A program made the position numbers and the translations under genes. A stretch of DNA of 64,000 bases from contig CP016836.1 of the NCBI GenBank assembly GCA_002240395.1, forward strand, positions 2,914,001 through 2,978,000, written 5' to 3'. The notes below the pieces were generated by a model. It ran no database searches. It was not told the origin of the DNA and saw nothing but the letters and a program-made list of their open reading frames with translations. Below, piece after piece: positions 1 to 9,939 of the stretch (positions within the stretch are counted from its first letter, which is position 1; the number at the start of each line of letters is the position of its first letter). Origin of the DNA: Xanthomonas citri pv. mangiferaeindicae. GTDB lineage: Bacteria; Pseudomonadota; Gammaproteobacteria; Xanthomonadales; Xanthomonadaceae.

Positions 1-133
1 CGATCGCCGTCGTGGCCGCAACGTCCGGCACTACACGTGGTGCGGGTTTGCCGCCGATGACTTCGCGAAGGTCGCACGCCTGTACGGCTATGGCGGCGAC
101 ACGGATTTCCGGCAGGGCGATTTCGGCCGCTGA
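1..133 (+). CDS. C-terminal end of an unrecognised protein (5' truncated by window)
   Basis: The frame starting at base 2 stays open to a TGA at 131-133 and reads as a plausible protein tail of 43 residues, with an Arg-rich start, then HYTWCGF and a YGYGGDTDFRQGDFGR end. The composition (aromatic and acidic residues, no Ala/Arg/Pro low complexity) is unlike the shadow frames around it, so I take it as real. I do not recognise the family. It ends 106 bases before aroC. Confidence 0.45.
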   Translation, partial: DRRRGRNVRHYTWCGFAADDFAKVARLYGYGGDTDFRQGDFGR

Positions 134-239
134 CCGTCCACACAAACGGTTGTGCGCGCAACCATCCATCCACAGCCCGCACGGGCGCGCTAAGCTTGCC
201 GGCCCCCGTCTTCCGTCGCTCTGCGCGGCGTCCGGTGCC

Positions 240-1358
240 ATGTCCAGCAACCGTTTCGGCCAACTGTTCAGCGTCACGACCTTCGGCGAGAGCCACGGAC
301 CGGCGATCGGCTGCGTGGTCGATGGGTGCCCGCCGGGCATCGCGCTCGCGCCGGAGGACTTCGCGCATGATCTGGCGCGCCGGGCGACCGGCAAGAGCCG
401 ACACACCTCGGCACGGCGCGAGGCCGATGCGGTTGAGATCCTCAGCGGCGTGTACGAAGGCACGACCACCGGCACGCCCATCGCGCTGCTGATCCGCAAC
501 ACGGACCAGCGCAGCAAGGACTACGCGAACATCGCCGCGCAGTTCCGCCCCGGTCACGCCGACTACGCCTATTGGCAGAAGTACGGCATCCGCGATCCGC
601 GCGGCGGCGGACGTTCGTCGGCGCGCGAGACGACGATGCGCGTGGCCGCAGGCACGATCGCCAAGAAGTGGCTCGCGCAGCGCCACGGCGTCCAGGTGCA
701 CGGCTGGCTGTCGCAACTGGGCGAGCTGGTGCCGTCGGTGTCCGATCCGCAGGCGATCGACTGGGCCGTGGTCGAGGCCAACCCGTTCTTCTGGCCGGAT
801 GCGGCGCAGGTGCCCGAGCTCGAGGCCTACATGGACGCGCTGCGCAAGTCCGGCGATTCGGTCGGCGCGCGTGTGACCGTGGTCGCCGACGGCGTGCCGC
901 CGGGCTGGGGCGCGCCGATCTACGGCAAGCTCGACGGCGACCTGGCGGCGGCGATGATGTCGATCAATGCGGTCAAGGGCGTCGAGGTCGGCGACGGCTT
1001 CGCGGCGGTCGCCCAGCGCGGCAGCGCGCACCGCGATCTGATGACACCGGCCGGTTTCGCATCCAACCATGCCGGCGGTGTGCTTGGCGGCATCAGCACC
1101 GGCCAGCAGATCGTGGTCTCGACCGCGTTCAAGCCGACCTCGAGCCTGCGTCTGCCGACCGATGGCGTCGATGTCGACGGCAACGTGGTCGAGGTGGTGA
1201 CCACCGGCCGCCATGATCCGTGTGTGGGCATCCGCGCCACGCCGATCTGCGAGGCGATGCTGGCGCTGGTGCTGATGGACCAGGCGCTGCGCCATCGCGC
1301 GCAGTGCGGCGACGTCGGCGACGTGGGGCCGCGGATCCCGGGACGCATCGATGGCTGA
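240..1358 (+). CDS. aroC: Chorismate synthase
   Basis: AroC converts 5-enolpyruvylshikimate-3-phosphate to chorismate with reduced FMN, the last step of the common aromatic pathway in the cytosol. The protein is 372 aa and begins MSSNRFGQLFSVTTFGESHG, the family N-terminal signature. GGGRSSARET and the FKPTSSL and GRHDPCVGIRA segments near the C terminus are also typical. The frame stays open upstream to base 12, but the extra 76 codons are Arg/Ala-rich and unlike the family, so the ATG at 240 is chosen. Its last 8 bases overlap the next gene. It sits with asd, trpF and trpBA in an amino-acid-biosynthesis neighbourhood. Confidence 0.97.
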   Translation: MSSNRFGQLFSVTTFGESHGPAIGCVVDGCPPGIALAPEDFAHDLARRATGKSRHTSARREADAVEILSGVYEGTTTGTPIALLIRNTDQRSKDYANIAAQFRPGHADYAYWQKYGIRDPRGGGRSSARETTMRVAAGTIAKKWLAQRHGVQVHGWLSQLGELVPSVSDPQAIDWAVVEANPFFWPDAAQVPELEAYMDALRKSGDSVGARVTVVADGVPPGWGAPIYGKLDGDLAAAMMSINAVKGVEVGDGFAAVAQRGSAHRDLMTPAGFASNHAGGVLGGISTGQQIVVSTAFKPTSSLRLPTDGVDVDGNVVEVVTTGRHDPCVGIRATPICEAMLALVLMDQALRHRAQCGDVGDVGPRIPGRIDG

Positions 1359-2367
1359 GCCGCGTCCCCGGGTCTGGGTCGCGCAGCCGCTGTTCGACGA
1401 CATCGTCGCGCGGCTGCACGCGCACTTCGATGTCGTGCAGGTGCCGTCGGTCGTCGAGCACGACGCGGCCGCGGTCGCCGCCGCGTTGCGCGACGCCGAC
1501 GGGGCGCTGGTGACGCTCAACGAGCGCATCGGCCAGGCCGAGATCGCCGCGGCGCCGCGCCTGCGTGCGATCGCCAATGTCGGCGTGGGCTACAACAATC
1601 TCGATATCGCCGCGCTGCACGCGCGCGGCATCGTCGCGACCAACACGCCCGACGTGCTCACCGAGACCACCGCCGACTTCGGCTTTGCGATGATGATGGC
1701 CGCCGCGCGCCGCATCACCGAAGCCGAACGCCACCTGCGCGCGGGCCGCTGGCAGGGCTGGAACTTCAAGGGCCTGCTGGGCGCCGATCTGCACGGCAGC
1801 ACGCTGGGCATTCTGGGCATGGGCCGGATCGGGCAGGGCATTGCCCGGCGCGCCGCCGGTTTCGACATGCGCGTGTGCTACCACAATCGCAGCCGCCTGC
1901 CGGCGGAGGTCGAGCGCAGCTGCAACGCGCATTACGTCGAGTTCGATGCGCTGTTCGCGCAGGCCGACCACCTGGTCCTGGTGTTGCCGTACTCGGCTGC
2001 CAGCCACCACATCGTCGATGCGGCCGCGCTGGCGTGGATGAAGCCGACGGCGACACTGACCAACATCGCGCGCGGCGGCATCGTCGACGAGTCCGCGCTG
2101 GCCGACGCGCTGGCGCATGGCCGCCTGGCATCGGCGGCGCTCGACGTGTTCGAGGGCGAGCCCGACGTCGACCCGCGTCTGCTCGCGCTCGACAACGTGG
2201 TGCTGACCCCGCACATCGCCAGCGGCAGCCTGGCCACGCGCCGGGCGATGGTCGCGCTGGCGGTGGACAACCTGATCGCCGCACTGGGCGCCGGCCCCGA
2301 TGCCGGCCATCCGCCGAGCCCGATCGCGCCGGCTGGCCAGGATGCGAAACGACCGGGAACCGCCTGA
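1351..2367 (+). CDS. D-2-hydroxyacid dehydrogenase (glyoxylate/hydroxypyruvate reductase-like)
   Basis: This is an NAD(P)-dependent reductase of 2-oxoacids, 338 aa. The Rossmann loop GILGMGRIGQGIARR lies near residue 153. The signature with the catalytic Arg (NIARGGIVDESAL) and the Glu and His positions (DVFEGEPDVDP, LTPHIASGS) are present. The substrate-side N-terminal half has NVGVGYNNLD. The protein resembles GhrB/TkrA-type enzymes acting on glyoxylate, hydroxypyruvate or 2-ketogluconate, but the substrate cannot be read from sequence. The ATG overlaps the aroC stop by 8 bases, which suggests translational coupling. The last ~25 residues are Pro/Gly-rich. Confidence 0.9.
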   Translation: MAEPRPRVWVAQPLFDDIVARLHAHFDVVQVPSVVEHDAAAVAAALRDADGALVTLNERIGQAEIAAAPRLRAIANVGVGYNNLDIAALHARGIVATNTPDVLTETTADFGFAMMMAAARRITEAERHLRAGRWQGWNFKGLLGADLHGSTLGILGMGRIGQGIARRAAGFDMRVCYHNRSRLPAEVERSCNAHYVEFDALFAQADHLVLVLPYSAASHHIVDAAALAWMKPTATLTNIARGGIVDESALADALAHGRLASAALDVFEGEPDVDPRLLALDNVVLTPHIASGSLATRRAMVALAVDNLIAALGAGPDAGHPPSPIAPAGQDAKRPGTA

Positions 2368-2442
2368 GTTCCCGGCGAGCGGTTCCCCGAACCCCGATCA
2401 GTGCCCGCGTCTCCCACGTCCCCTTTTTCGAGAGTTCCTGTC

Positions 2443-3471
2443 ATGTCCCAGTCTCCCTCCCGCGCCTTCCGCGTCGCAGTCGTCGGTGCCACCGGCGCCG
2501 TCGGTGAAACCATGCTGTCGATCCTCGCCGAACGCGATTTCCCGGTGTCCGAGCTCGTCGCGCTGGCGAGCGAACGCTCGGCCGGCACCACCGTCAAGTT
2601 CGGCGACGAGGACATCGTCGTGCAGGACCTGGCGACGTTCGACCCGACTGGCGTCGATATCGCGCTGTTCTCGGCCGGCGGCGCCACCAGCAAGACCTAT
2701 GCGCCGAAGTTCGCCGCGGCCGGTGCGGTGGTCATCGACAATAGTTCGGCGTTCCGCTACGACGATGACGTGCCGCTGGTGGTCAGCGAGGTCAACCCCG
2801 AAGCCGCACGCAATCGCCCGCGCGGCATCATCGCCAACCCCAACTGCTCGACCATGCAGATGCTGGTCGCGCTGGCGCCGCTGCACCGGCAGGCGGGCAT
2901 CGTGCGGATCAATGTCGCCACCTACCAGTCGGTCTCGGGCGCGGGGCGCTCGGCGATGGAGGAGCTCGGCCGCCAGACCGGCGACCTGCTGAACTTCCGC
3001 GACCTCGATCCGCAGAAGTTCCCGGTGCAGATCGCCTTCAACCTGATCCCGCACATTGACGACTTCCTGGACAACGGCTTCACCAAGGAGGAGATGAAGC
3101 TGGTCTGGGAGACGCGCAAGATCCTCGGCGACGACAGCATCCTGGTGAACCCGACCGCGGTCCGCGTGCCGGTGTTCTATGGGCACTCGGAAGCGGTGGC
3201 GGTGGAAACGCGCGACAAGCTCACTGTCGAGGCGGCGCGTGCGCTGCTGGCGCAGGCGCCCGGCGTGGAGGTCGTCGACGAGCGGCGCGCGGGCGGCTAT
3301 CCGACCCCGGTCACTCACGCCTCCGGCCGCGACGCGGTGTTCGTGGGCCGCATCCGTGAGGATCTCTCGCATCCCAACGGCCTGAACCTGTGGATCGTCT
3401 CGGACAACATCCGCAAGGGCGCCGCGCTCAATGCGGTCCAGGTGGCCGAACTGGTCGCGGCGGAACGCTGA
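2443..3471 (+). CDS. asd: Aspartate-semialdehyde dehydrogenase
   Basis: Asd reduces beta-aspartyl phosphate to aspartate semialdehyde with NADPH, the branch point for lysine/diaminopimelate, threonine and methionine. The protein is 342 aa. It has the N-terminal nucleotide-binding motif VVGATGAVGETML, the active-site Cys in NPNCSTMQ, and HIDDFLDNGFTKEE. The GTG at 2401 lies in the same frame, but the ATG at 2443 starts directly at the conserved N terminus after a short leader, so it is preferred. It is followed 77 bases later by fimV, the usual xanthomonad arrangement. Confidence 0.96.
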   Translation: MSQSPSRAFRVAVVGATGAVGETMLSILAERDFPVSELVALASERSAGTTVKFGDEDIVVQDLATFDPTGVDIALFSAGGATSKTYAPKFAAAGAVVIDNSSAFRYDDDVPLVVSEVNPEAARNRPRGIIANPNCSTMQMLVALAPLHRQAGIVRINVATYQSVSGAGRSAMEELGRQTGDLLNFRDLDPQKFPVQIAFNLIPHIDDFLDNGFTKEEMKLVWETRKILGDDSILVNPTAVRVPVFYGHSEAVAVETRDKLTVEAARALLAQAPGVEVVDERRAGGYPTPVTHASGRDAVFVGRIREDLSHPNGLNLWIVSDNIRKGAALNAVQVAELVAAER

Positions 3472-3548
3472 GCATGCGTGCTGGCCGCTCGCCGGGCGCG
3501 ACGTCGCCAACGTTGCGCAGCGCAGCGGCCGGCCGCTACAGTCGTCCG

Positions 3549-5381
3549 ATGGATCGGGGGAAGATCGTGTCGCGCATCGTGCAGCCCCTGCTGGTGGCGA
3601 GCGTGTTGCTGGGCGTCGCCGGGCCGGCGTTGGCGCTGGGACTGGGACGCATCGAGGTCCGTTCGCAGCAGGGCGAGCCGTTGCTGGCCGAGATTCCGGT
3701 GATCTCCAGCGACCCGGCCGAACTGCGCCAGTTGCAGGCCCGGCTGGCGTCGCCGGAGACCTTCGCCCGCATCGGCCTGGCGCCGCCGCGCGGCGTGGTC
3801 TCGGACCTGCGCTTCGGCGTCGCGCTCGATGCGCGCGGTCGGCCGGTGATCCGGGTCACCAGCGCCGCACCGGTGCAGCAGGCCGCGCTCGCCTTCCTGG
3901 TCGAGGTCGATTGGGGGCAGGGCCGGCTGGTGCGCGAGTACTCGGCGCTGCTCGCAGTGCCCGACACCGTCGCGGCCGAAGCGCAGCCCGCGATCCAGGC
4001 ACCCGTCGCCGCGCCGGCCGACGCGATCGTGCGGCCGGCGGTCGTCTCCGCCACCGAAACACCCGCTGCGCCGGCCCCGCTGCAGGCACAGGCGCCGACC
4101 GCGTCACAACAGGCGCCGGCGCCCGCAACGCCAGTGCGCACAGCACCCAGGCCTGCGCCGCCACCCGTGCGACCCGCGGCAAGCATCGCCCAATCGCCTG
4201 CCAGCGATCGCGCGCAGACGTTGCCGGCCGTCCGGCCCGGCCAGACCCTGTCGACGATTGCCGCGCCCTTCGCGCGTGAGGCCGGGATCAGCGTCAACCA
4301 GGCGATGGTCCTGCTGCTGCGGCACAACCCCGATGCCTTCATCGGCGGCAATCTCAACCTGATCCGTCAGGGCGCCGTGCTGCGCGTGCCGCCGCGCGAC
4401 GACTGGGCCGAGGCCGGCACCGCCGAGGCCGATGCGCTGGTGCGCCAGCAGGTGGGGCAGTGGCGCGACATGCGCCGGCCCGCCACAGCGTCGGCGCAGG
4501 CCGCGACGGTCGCGACGGCGGCGCCCGCGGCGTCCGCCGCGACAACGCCGCCACCCACTGAGCCCCGCGCCGCGTCCGCTGTCACACCCGCTGCGGTTGC
4601 CGCACCATCGGCCCGGCTCGAGATCACACCGCCGGCCGGCGACGCTGCGCCGGCGGCGACACAGTCGGGCATCGCGGCCGGCGCTGGAGGAGACATGCTG
4701 CGTCAGGACCCGCACCAGGCCGAAGAGGCCGCGATCTCGCGCGACGCGGAGCTTGCCGAACTGCGGTCCAGACTCGACGACCTGGAGCAGCTGCAACGCC
4801 AGCAGCAGCGGCTGATCGAGATGAAGGACGCCGACCTCGCGGCTGCGCAGCAGCGTCTGGACGCGGCCACGGCATCGCAAGGCGCGCCCTGGTCCTGGCT
4901 GTGGCTGGCCCCGGCGCTGCTGGTGGTCGGTGCACTCGCATTCCTGCTCGGTCGCCGTGGGCGCCGGGCGGCCCCGGCGCGGACGACCACAAGTGCTGCG
5001 GACAGCTCGCCGACCGCCGCGCAGCCGGCCGACGCCGTGCCCGCTTTCGCACGCTCGGCACCGCCTGCCGCTGCACCGGCCGCAGCGCCCGTCGTGCCGC
5101 CGACCGGCGGGCCGACCTGGCATGTCGGCGATACGCCCCCAGCGTCCGACGCCGCGCCGGTGGCGGCGCCACCGGCGCCTGCGCCGGTCCAGACGCCGGT
5201 CGAGCTCGATCGCGGCGACGCGGTCGAACCGCCGCCTGGCATCGAGCGTCTGGAACTCGCCCGCGCCTACATCGACCTGGGCGATGCCGACACCGCGCGC
5301 GGCCTGCTGCAGGATGTGGTCGATGGCGGCGATCCGGTCGCCGCGGCCGAGGCCGCGCGCCTGCTGCGCACGCTCGGCTGA
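3549..5381 (+). CDS. fimV: FimV-like peptidoglycan-binding inner-membrane protein
   Basis: FimV proteins organise polar assemblies and support type IV pilus and type II secretion function. The 610-aa product has a signal peptide ending in GPALALG, then the conserved FimV N-terminal domain (GRIEVRSQQGEPLLAEI). A long Ala/Pro linker follows, then a LysM-like segment around residues 220-285 (VRPGQTLSTIA). A Gln-rich coiled coil (~395-440) precedes one transmembrane helix near 450-470. The short C-terminal FimV/TPR-like motif is ERLELARAYIDLGDADTARGL with a Leu-rich end. An in-frame ATG at 3474 would add 25 residues before the signal peptide, so 3549 is preferred. Confidence 0.9.
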   Translation: MDRGKIVSRIVQPLLVASVLLGVAGPALALGLGRIEVRSQQGEPLLAEIPVISSDPAELRQLQARLASPETFARIGLAPPRGVVSDLRFGVALDARGRPVIRVTSAAPVQQAALAFLVEVDWGQGRLVREYSALLAVPDTVAAEAQPAIQAPVAAPADAIVRPAVVSATETPAAPAPLQAQAPTASQQAPAPATPVRTAPRPAPPPVRPAASIAQSPASDRAQTLPAVRPGQTLSTIAAPFAREAGISVNQAMVLLLRHNPDAFIGGNLNLIRQGAVLRVPPRDDWAEAGTAEADALVRQQVGQWRDMRRPATASAQAATVATAAPAASAATTPPPTEPRAASAVTPAAVAAPSARLEITPPAGDAAPAATQSGIAAGAGGDMLRQDPHQAEEAAISRDAELAELRSRLDDLEQLQRQQQRLIEMKDADLAAAQQRLDAATASQGAPWSWLWLAPALLVVGALAFLLGRRGRRAAPARTTTSAADSSPTAAQPADAVPAFARSAPPAAAPAAAPVVPPTGGPTWHVGDTPPASDAAPVAAPPAPAPVQTPVELDRGDAVEPPPGIERLELARAYIDLGDADTARGLLQDVVDGGDPVAAAEAARLLRTLG

Positions 5382-5388
5382 TCGCGCG

Positions 5389-6177
5389 ATGCGATTCGCG
5401 CTGGGCGTCGAGTACGACGGCAATGGTTTTCTGGGCTGGCAACGGCTGAGCCAGGCCGGCGAGGGCGGGCAGGAGTCGGTGCAGGCCGCGCTGGAGACGG
5501 CGCTGTCGAAAATCGCCGCGCATCCGGTGGCCACGGTCTGCGCCGGGCGCACCGATGCCGGCGTCCACGCGCAATGCCAGGTCGTGCATTTCGATACCGA
5601 GGCCGCGCGCGCGCCGCGCGCCTGGATGCTCGGTGCGACCACGCTGATGCCGCCGCAGGTCAGCGTGCGCTGGTGCCAGCCAGTGCCCGACACGTTCAAT
5701 GCGCGCTTCTCCGCACGCGCGCGCCATTACCGCTACCGCATCCTCAACCGCCAGGTGCGCCCGGCATTGCACCGGCAATACCTGTCGTGGGAACTACGGC
5801 CGCTCGACGCGGCCGCGATGCATCGTGCGGCGCAGGCGCTGGTCGGCGAGCAGGATTTCTCCGCATTCCGCACCGTGCACTGCCAGGCGCCGCACGCGCG
5901 CCGCGACCTGCAGCGCATCGCGGTCCGCCGCGATGGCGACGAGGTCGTCGTCGAGGTGCAGGCCAACGCGTTCCTGCACCACATGGTCCGCAACATCGTC
6001 GGCTCGCTGCTCGAGGTCGGCGCCGGGGCGCAGCCAGAAAGCTGGATCGCCGAGGTGCTGGCCGGCCGCGATCGCCGCCTGGCCGGCCCGACCGCGCCCG
6101 CAGCCGGCCTGGTCTTTCTGGGGCCGTTGTATCCGCCGGAATGGAGCCTGCCGGCGGAAGTCACGCTGCCGGCATGA
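5389..6177 (+). CDS. truA: tRNA pseudouridine(38-40) synthase
   Basis: TruA isomerises uridines 38-40 in the anticodon arm of many tRNAs. The protein is 262 aa. The catalytic Asp lies in CAGRTDAGVHAQCQVVHF, and FSARARHYRYRI and FLHHMVRNIVGSLLEVG are further family blocks. The start MRFALGVEYDGNGFLGWQR is typical; the long in-frame upstream extension overlaps fimV and is a shadow. The gene begins 7 bases after fimV and overlaps trpF through ATGA, consistent with one transcript. Confidence 0.97.
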   Translation: MRFALGVEYDGNGFLGWQRLSQAGEGGQESVQAALETALSKIAAHPVATVCAGRTDAGVHAQCQVVHFDTEAARAPRAWMLGATTLMPPQVSVRWCQPVPDTFNARFSARARHYRYRILNRQVRPALHRQYLSWELRPLDAAAMHRAAQALVGEQDFSAFRTVHCQAPHARRDLQRIAVRRDGDEVVVEVQANAFLHHMVRNIVGSLLEVGAGAQPESWIAEVLAGRDRRLAGPTAPAAGLVFLGPLYPPEWSLPAEVTLPA

Positions 6178-6803
6178 GCGCGGTCCGGATCAAATTCTGC
6201 GGGCTGACCCGGCGCGAGGATGTCGAAACTGCGGTCGCGCTCGGCGTCGACTGTGTCGGTTTCGTGTTCGCGGCGCGCAGCCCGCGCCGGCTCGATCTCG
6301 ATCAGGCCCGGGCGCTGCGCGCGATCGTGCCACCGCAGGTGCAGGTGGTCGCGTTGACGATGGACAACGCCGCTGCCGAGGTCGCGGCGATCGTCGAGGG
6401 CGTGGCGCCCGACGTGCTGCAGTTCCACGGCAACGAGGACGCCGCATTCTGTCGTGGCTTCGGGCGGCCCTACTGGAAGGCGATCGCGATGGGCGGCGAT
6501 CCGGCGGCCGCGTTGCGCACGCTGGGCGATTGGCCCGATGCCGCGGCGTTCCTGTTCGACGGCCATGCAGCCGGCGAGCCGGGCGGCGGCGGCGCGCGCT
6601 TCGACTGGGCGGCGCTGCCCGCGACGCTCGACCGGCCGTTCTGGCTGGCGGGTGGCCTGGATGCCGCCAATGTGGCGCAGGCGATCGCGACCGCGCGCCC
6701 GGCGGGGGTCGACGTATCGAGCGGGATCGAGTCGGCGCCGGGTCGCAAGGACGCCGCGCGCATGCGTGCGTTCGTGGCGGCGGTGCGGGACATCGTCCTC
6801 TAG
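6174..6803 (+). CDS. trpF: Phosphoribosylanthranilate isomerase
   Basis: TrpF converts phosphoribosylanthranilate to the ribulose form (CdRP), the third step of tryptophan synthesis. The 209-aa barrel protein has the catalytic Cys in IKFCGLTRREDV, the LQFHGNED motif and the FWLAGGLDAANV phosphate-binding region. It starts inside the truA stop codon (ATGA overlap). It lies on one side of a minus-strand LysR gene, with trpB and trpA on the other, so the pathway genes are split by the regulator. Confidence 0.96.
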   Translation: MSAVRIKFCGLTRREDVETAVALGVDCVGFVFAARSPRRLDLDQARALRAIVPPQVQVVALTMDNAAAEVAAIVEGVAPDVLQFHGNEDAAFCRGFGRPYWKAIAMGGDPAAALRTLGDWPDAAAFLFDGHAAGEPGGGGARFDWAALPATLDRPFWLAGGLDAANVAQAIATARPAGVDVSSGIESAPGRKDAARMRAFVAAVRDIVL

Positions 6804-6834
6804 CTGGGTTCGGTGCTGCGTTGCCGCGCGGCGG

Positions 6835-7719
6835 TCAGGCCAGTTCCCGCGACAGCCAGTTCGCCAGCCCGTTGGCGCGGGCATCGTCGCCATCGCGCGG
6901 GCTTGCGAGCACCCACTGGGCGCCGGTGGCGGCAAAGCCCCAGGGGGCGAGCAGGCGGCCGGCAGCGAGATCGTCGGCGACGAGCTCCTGCGGCGCGATC
7001 GCCACACCGAGTCCGGCAACCGCGGCTTCGAGCAGGAAGTAGAGATGCTCGAAGCCCGTGCCCAGGGCCTGGGGCGGCGCTGCACCGCTGGCCGCCGCCC
7101 AGGCGGGCCACGCCTGCGGCCGCGACAGGGTGTGCAGCAGTGGCTCGCGCAACAAGGCGTCGGGTGCGAGTGCGCGCAGGCGTGCGACCTCGGGATGCCG
7201 GGGGCTGACGACTGGTCCGATGCGTTCGGGCGCCAACGGGCGTACGCGCCAGGTGGCCGGCCAGGGCGCCTGGCCGATCAGCAAGGCGGCGTCGAAGCCG
7301 GCCAGCGACTGCGGAAACGCGCCCTCGTGCGGCGACAGGTGCAAGCGCAACTCGGGTAAGGCCTCCGCCAGTCGAGGCAGGCGCGGAATCACCCAACGCG
7401 CGACCAGGCTGCCTGGGCAGCCGAGCACCAGGGCCGCATCGCCCTGCGTGTGCCGGATCGTCGCGACCGCACTACGCAGGCGCGTGAAGGCATCGCCGGC
7501 CGCATCGCGCAGACGTTCCCCGGCCGGCGTAAGCCGCAGGCCGCGGCCGGCGCGGACGAACAGGGGCGTGCCCAGCGCGTCCTCGAGCAACCGCACCTGG
7601 CGGCTGACCGCCCCATGGGTCACATGCAGGGCTTCGGCGGCCCGGGTGAGGCTGCCCAGCCGGGCGGCCGCCTCGAAGGCGCGCACGGCGTTGAGCGACG
7701 GCAGATCGGCATCGGTCAT
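6835..7719 (-). CDS. LysR-family regulator, probably of trpBA (TrpI-like)
   Basis: This is a 294-aa DNA-binding regulator. The N-terminal winged helix-turn-helix is SLTRAAEALHVTHGAVSRQV at about residues 23-42, followed by LTPAGERL. The rest is a LysR substrate-binding domain with a GLGVAIAPQELV segment. It is transcribed away from trpB across a 96-bp gap, the arrangement of trpI/trpBA in Pseudomonas, where TrpI activates trpBA with indoleglycerol phosphate. The role here is inferred from position and from similarity to the GcvA/TrpI type; no operator was proven. It converges on trpF with 31 bases between stops. Confidence 0.85.
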   Translation of the reverse strand: MTDADLPSLNAVRAFEAAARLGSLTRAAEALHVTHGAVSRQVRLLEDALGTPLFVRAGRGLRLTPAGERLRDAAGDAFTRLRSAVATIRHTQGDAALVLGCPGSLVARWVIPRLPRLAEALPELRLHLSPHEGAFPQSLAGFDAALLIGQAPWPATWRVRPLAPERIGPVVSPRHPEVARLRALAPDALLREPLLHTLSRPQAWPAWAAASGAAPPQALGTGFEHLYFLLEAAVAGLGVAIAPQELVADDLAAGRLLAPWGFAATGAQWVLASPRDGDDARANGLANWLSRELA

Positions 7720-7815
7720 CTGTGAGATTTCCTGAGCTAACGGTCAGATCTTATCGGTTCCGGGGCTTGGACGTGTGCGCTAGAGTGCGAGTCATCTTTT
7801 CGCCGTGTCCTTTCG

Positions 7816-9033
<1,218 letters not shown>

Positions 9034-9053
9034 GCGCGGCGACCGGATCTGCG

Positions 9054-9860
9054 ATGTCCCGGATCGACGCCCGCTTCGCCGCGCTGCGCGCCAGTGGCCG
9101 CAAGGCGCTGATCCCGTTCGTCACCGCCGGCGATCCGTCGCTGGAGGCGACGGTGCCGGTCATGCGTGCGCTGGTCGATGCGGGCGCGGACATTCTCGAG
9201 CTCGGCGTGCCGTTCTCCGACCCGATGGCCGACGGCCCGACGATTCAGCGCAGTTCCGAACGCGCGCTTGCACGCGGCGCCGGCATGGCCTGGGTCCTCG
9301 ATGCGGTGCGTGCGTTCCGGGCGACGGATGCCACGACTCCGGTCGTGCTGATGGGCTATCTCAACCCGGTGGATATCCGCGGCCCGGCGGCCTTCGCCGC
9401 GCAGGCGCGCGAGGCCGGCGTCGATGGCGTGCTGCTGGTGGACCTGCCGCCCGAGGAGGCCAGCGAGTACCGCGCCGCCTTCGATGCCCAAGGGCTGGCG
9501 CTGATCCTGCTGGCCTCGCCGACAACCGATGCCACCCGCATCGAGACCTTGTGCGCCCAGGCGCAGGGCTACCTGTACTACGTCAGCTTCGCCGGGGTCA
9601 CCGGTGCCTCCGACCGGCTCGACCCGACGCAGGCTTCGGCCCGATTGCGGACGCTGCGACAGGCCAGTCGCGCGCCGGTCGTCGCCGGCTTCGGCATCCG
9701 CGACGCTGCCGGTGCCGCGGCGATGGCGGCCGACGCCGATGGCGTGGTCGTGGGCAGCGCCCTGGTCGCCGAGATCGCCGATGCCGCCGATCCGGGCGAG
9801 GCCGCGCGCCGTGCCGGGGCGTTCCTGGCGCCGCTGCGGGCCGCGCTCGACGCTGCCTGA
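9054..9860 (+). CDS. trpA: Tryptophan synthase alpha subunit
   Basis: TrpA cleaves indole-3-glycerol phosphate to indole and glyceraldehyde-3-phosphate and channels indole to TrpB. The protein is 268 aa from ATG 9054. The catalytic Glu and Asp motifs are LELGVPFSDPMADGPTIQ and VDLPPEE, with FAGVTGASDRLD and VVAGFGIRD. An in-frame GTG at 9030 overlaps the trpB TGA (GTGA) and would add eight residues, and it may be the true coupled start. The downstream neighbour is accD after 79 bases. Confidence 0.96.
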   Translation: MSRIDARFAALRASGRKALIPFVTAGDPSLEATVPVMRALVDAGADILELGVPFSDPMADGPTIQRSSERALARGAGMAWVLDAVRAFRATDATTPVVLMGYLNPVDIRGPAAFAAQAREAGVDGVLLVDLPPEEASEYRAAFDAQGLALILLASPTTDATRIETLCAQAQGYLYYVSFAGVTGASDRLDPTQASARLRTLRQASRAPVVAGFGIRDAAGAAAMAADADGVVVGSALVAEIADAADPGEAARRAGAFLAPLRAALDAA

Positions 9861-9939
9861 ACGGCGCGGCCCGGCACCGGCCGTCGGTTACACTTCCGCG
9901 CTTCGCGGCCCCGTACGGGCCGGCGGGAGTACACGAGCC

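Noticed and set aside
12..239. Open frame extending aroC upstream by 76 codons
   Set aside because: Arg/Ala/Pro-rich shadow sequence, not family-like; it also overlaps the better frame ending at 133.
1129..2310. 393-codon minus-strand open frame over the hydroxyacid dehydrogenase gene
   Set aside because: Antisense shadow of a gene with clear Rossmann and catalytic motifs.
7726..7750. CTGA-N8-TCAG dyad in the LysR-trpB gap as a LysR operator
   Set aside because: Too short and imperfect to claim; expected LysR sites vary.
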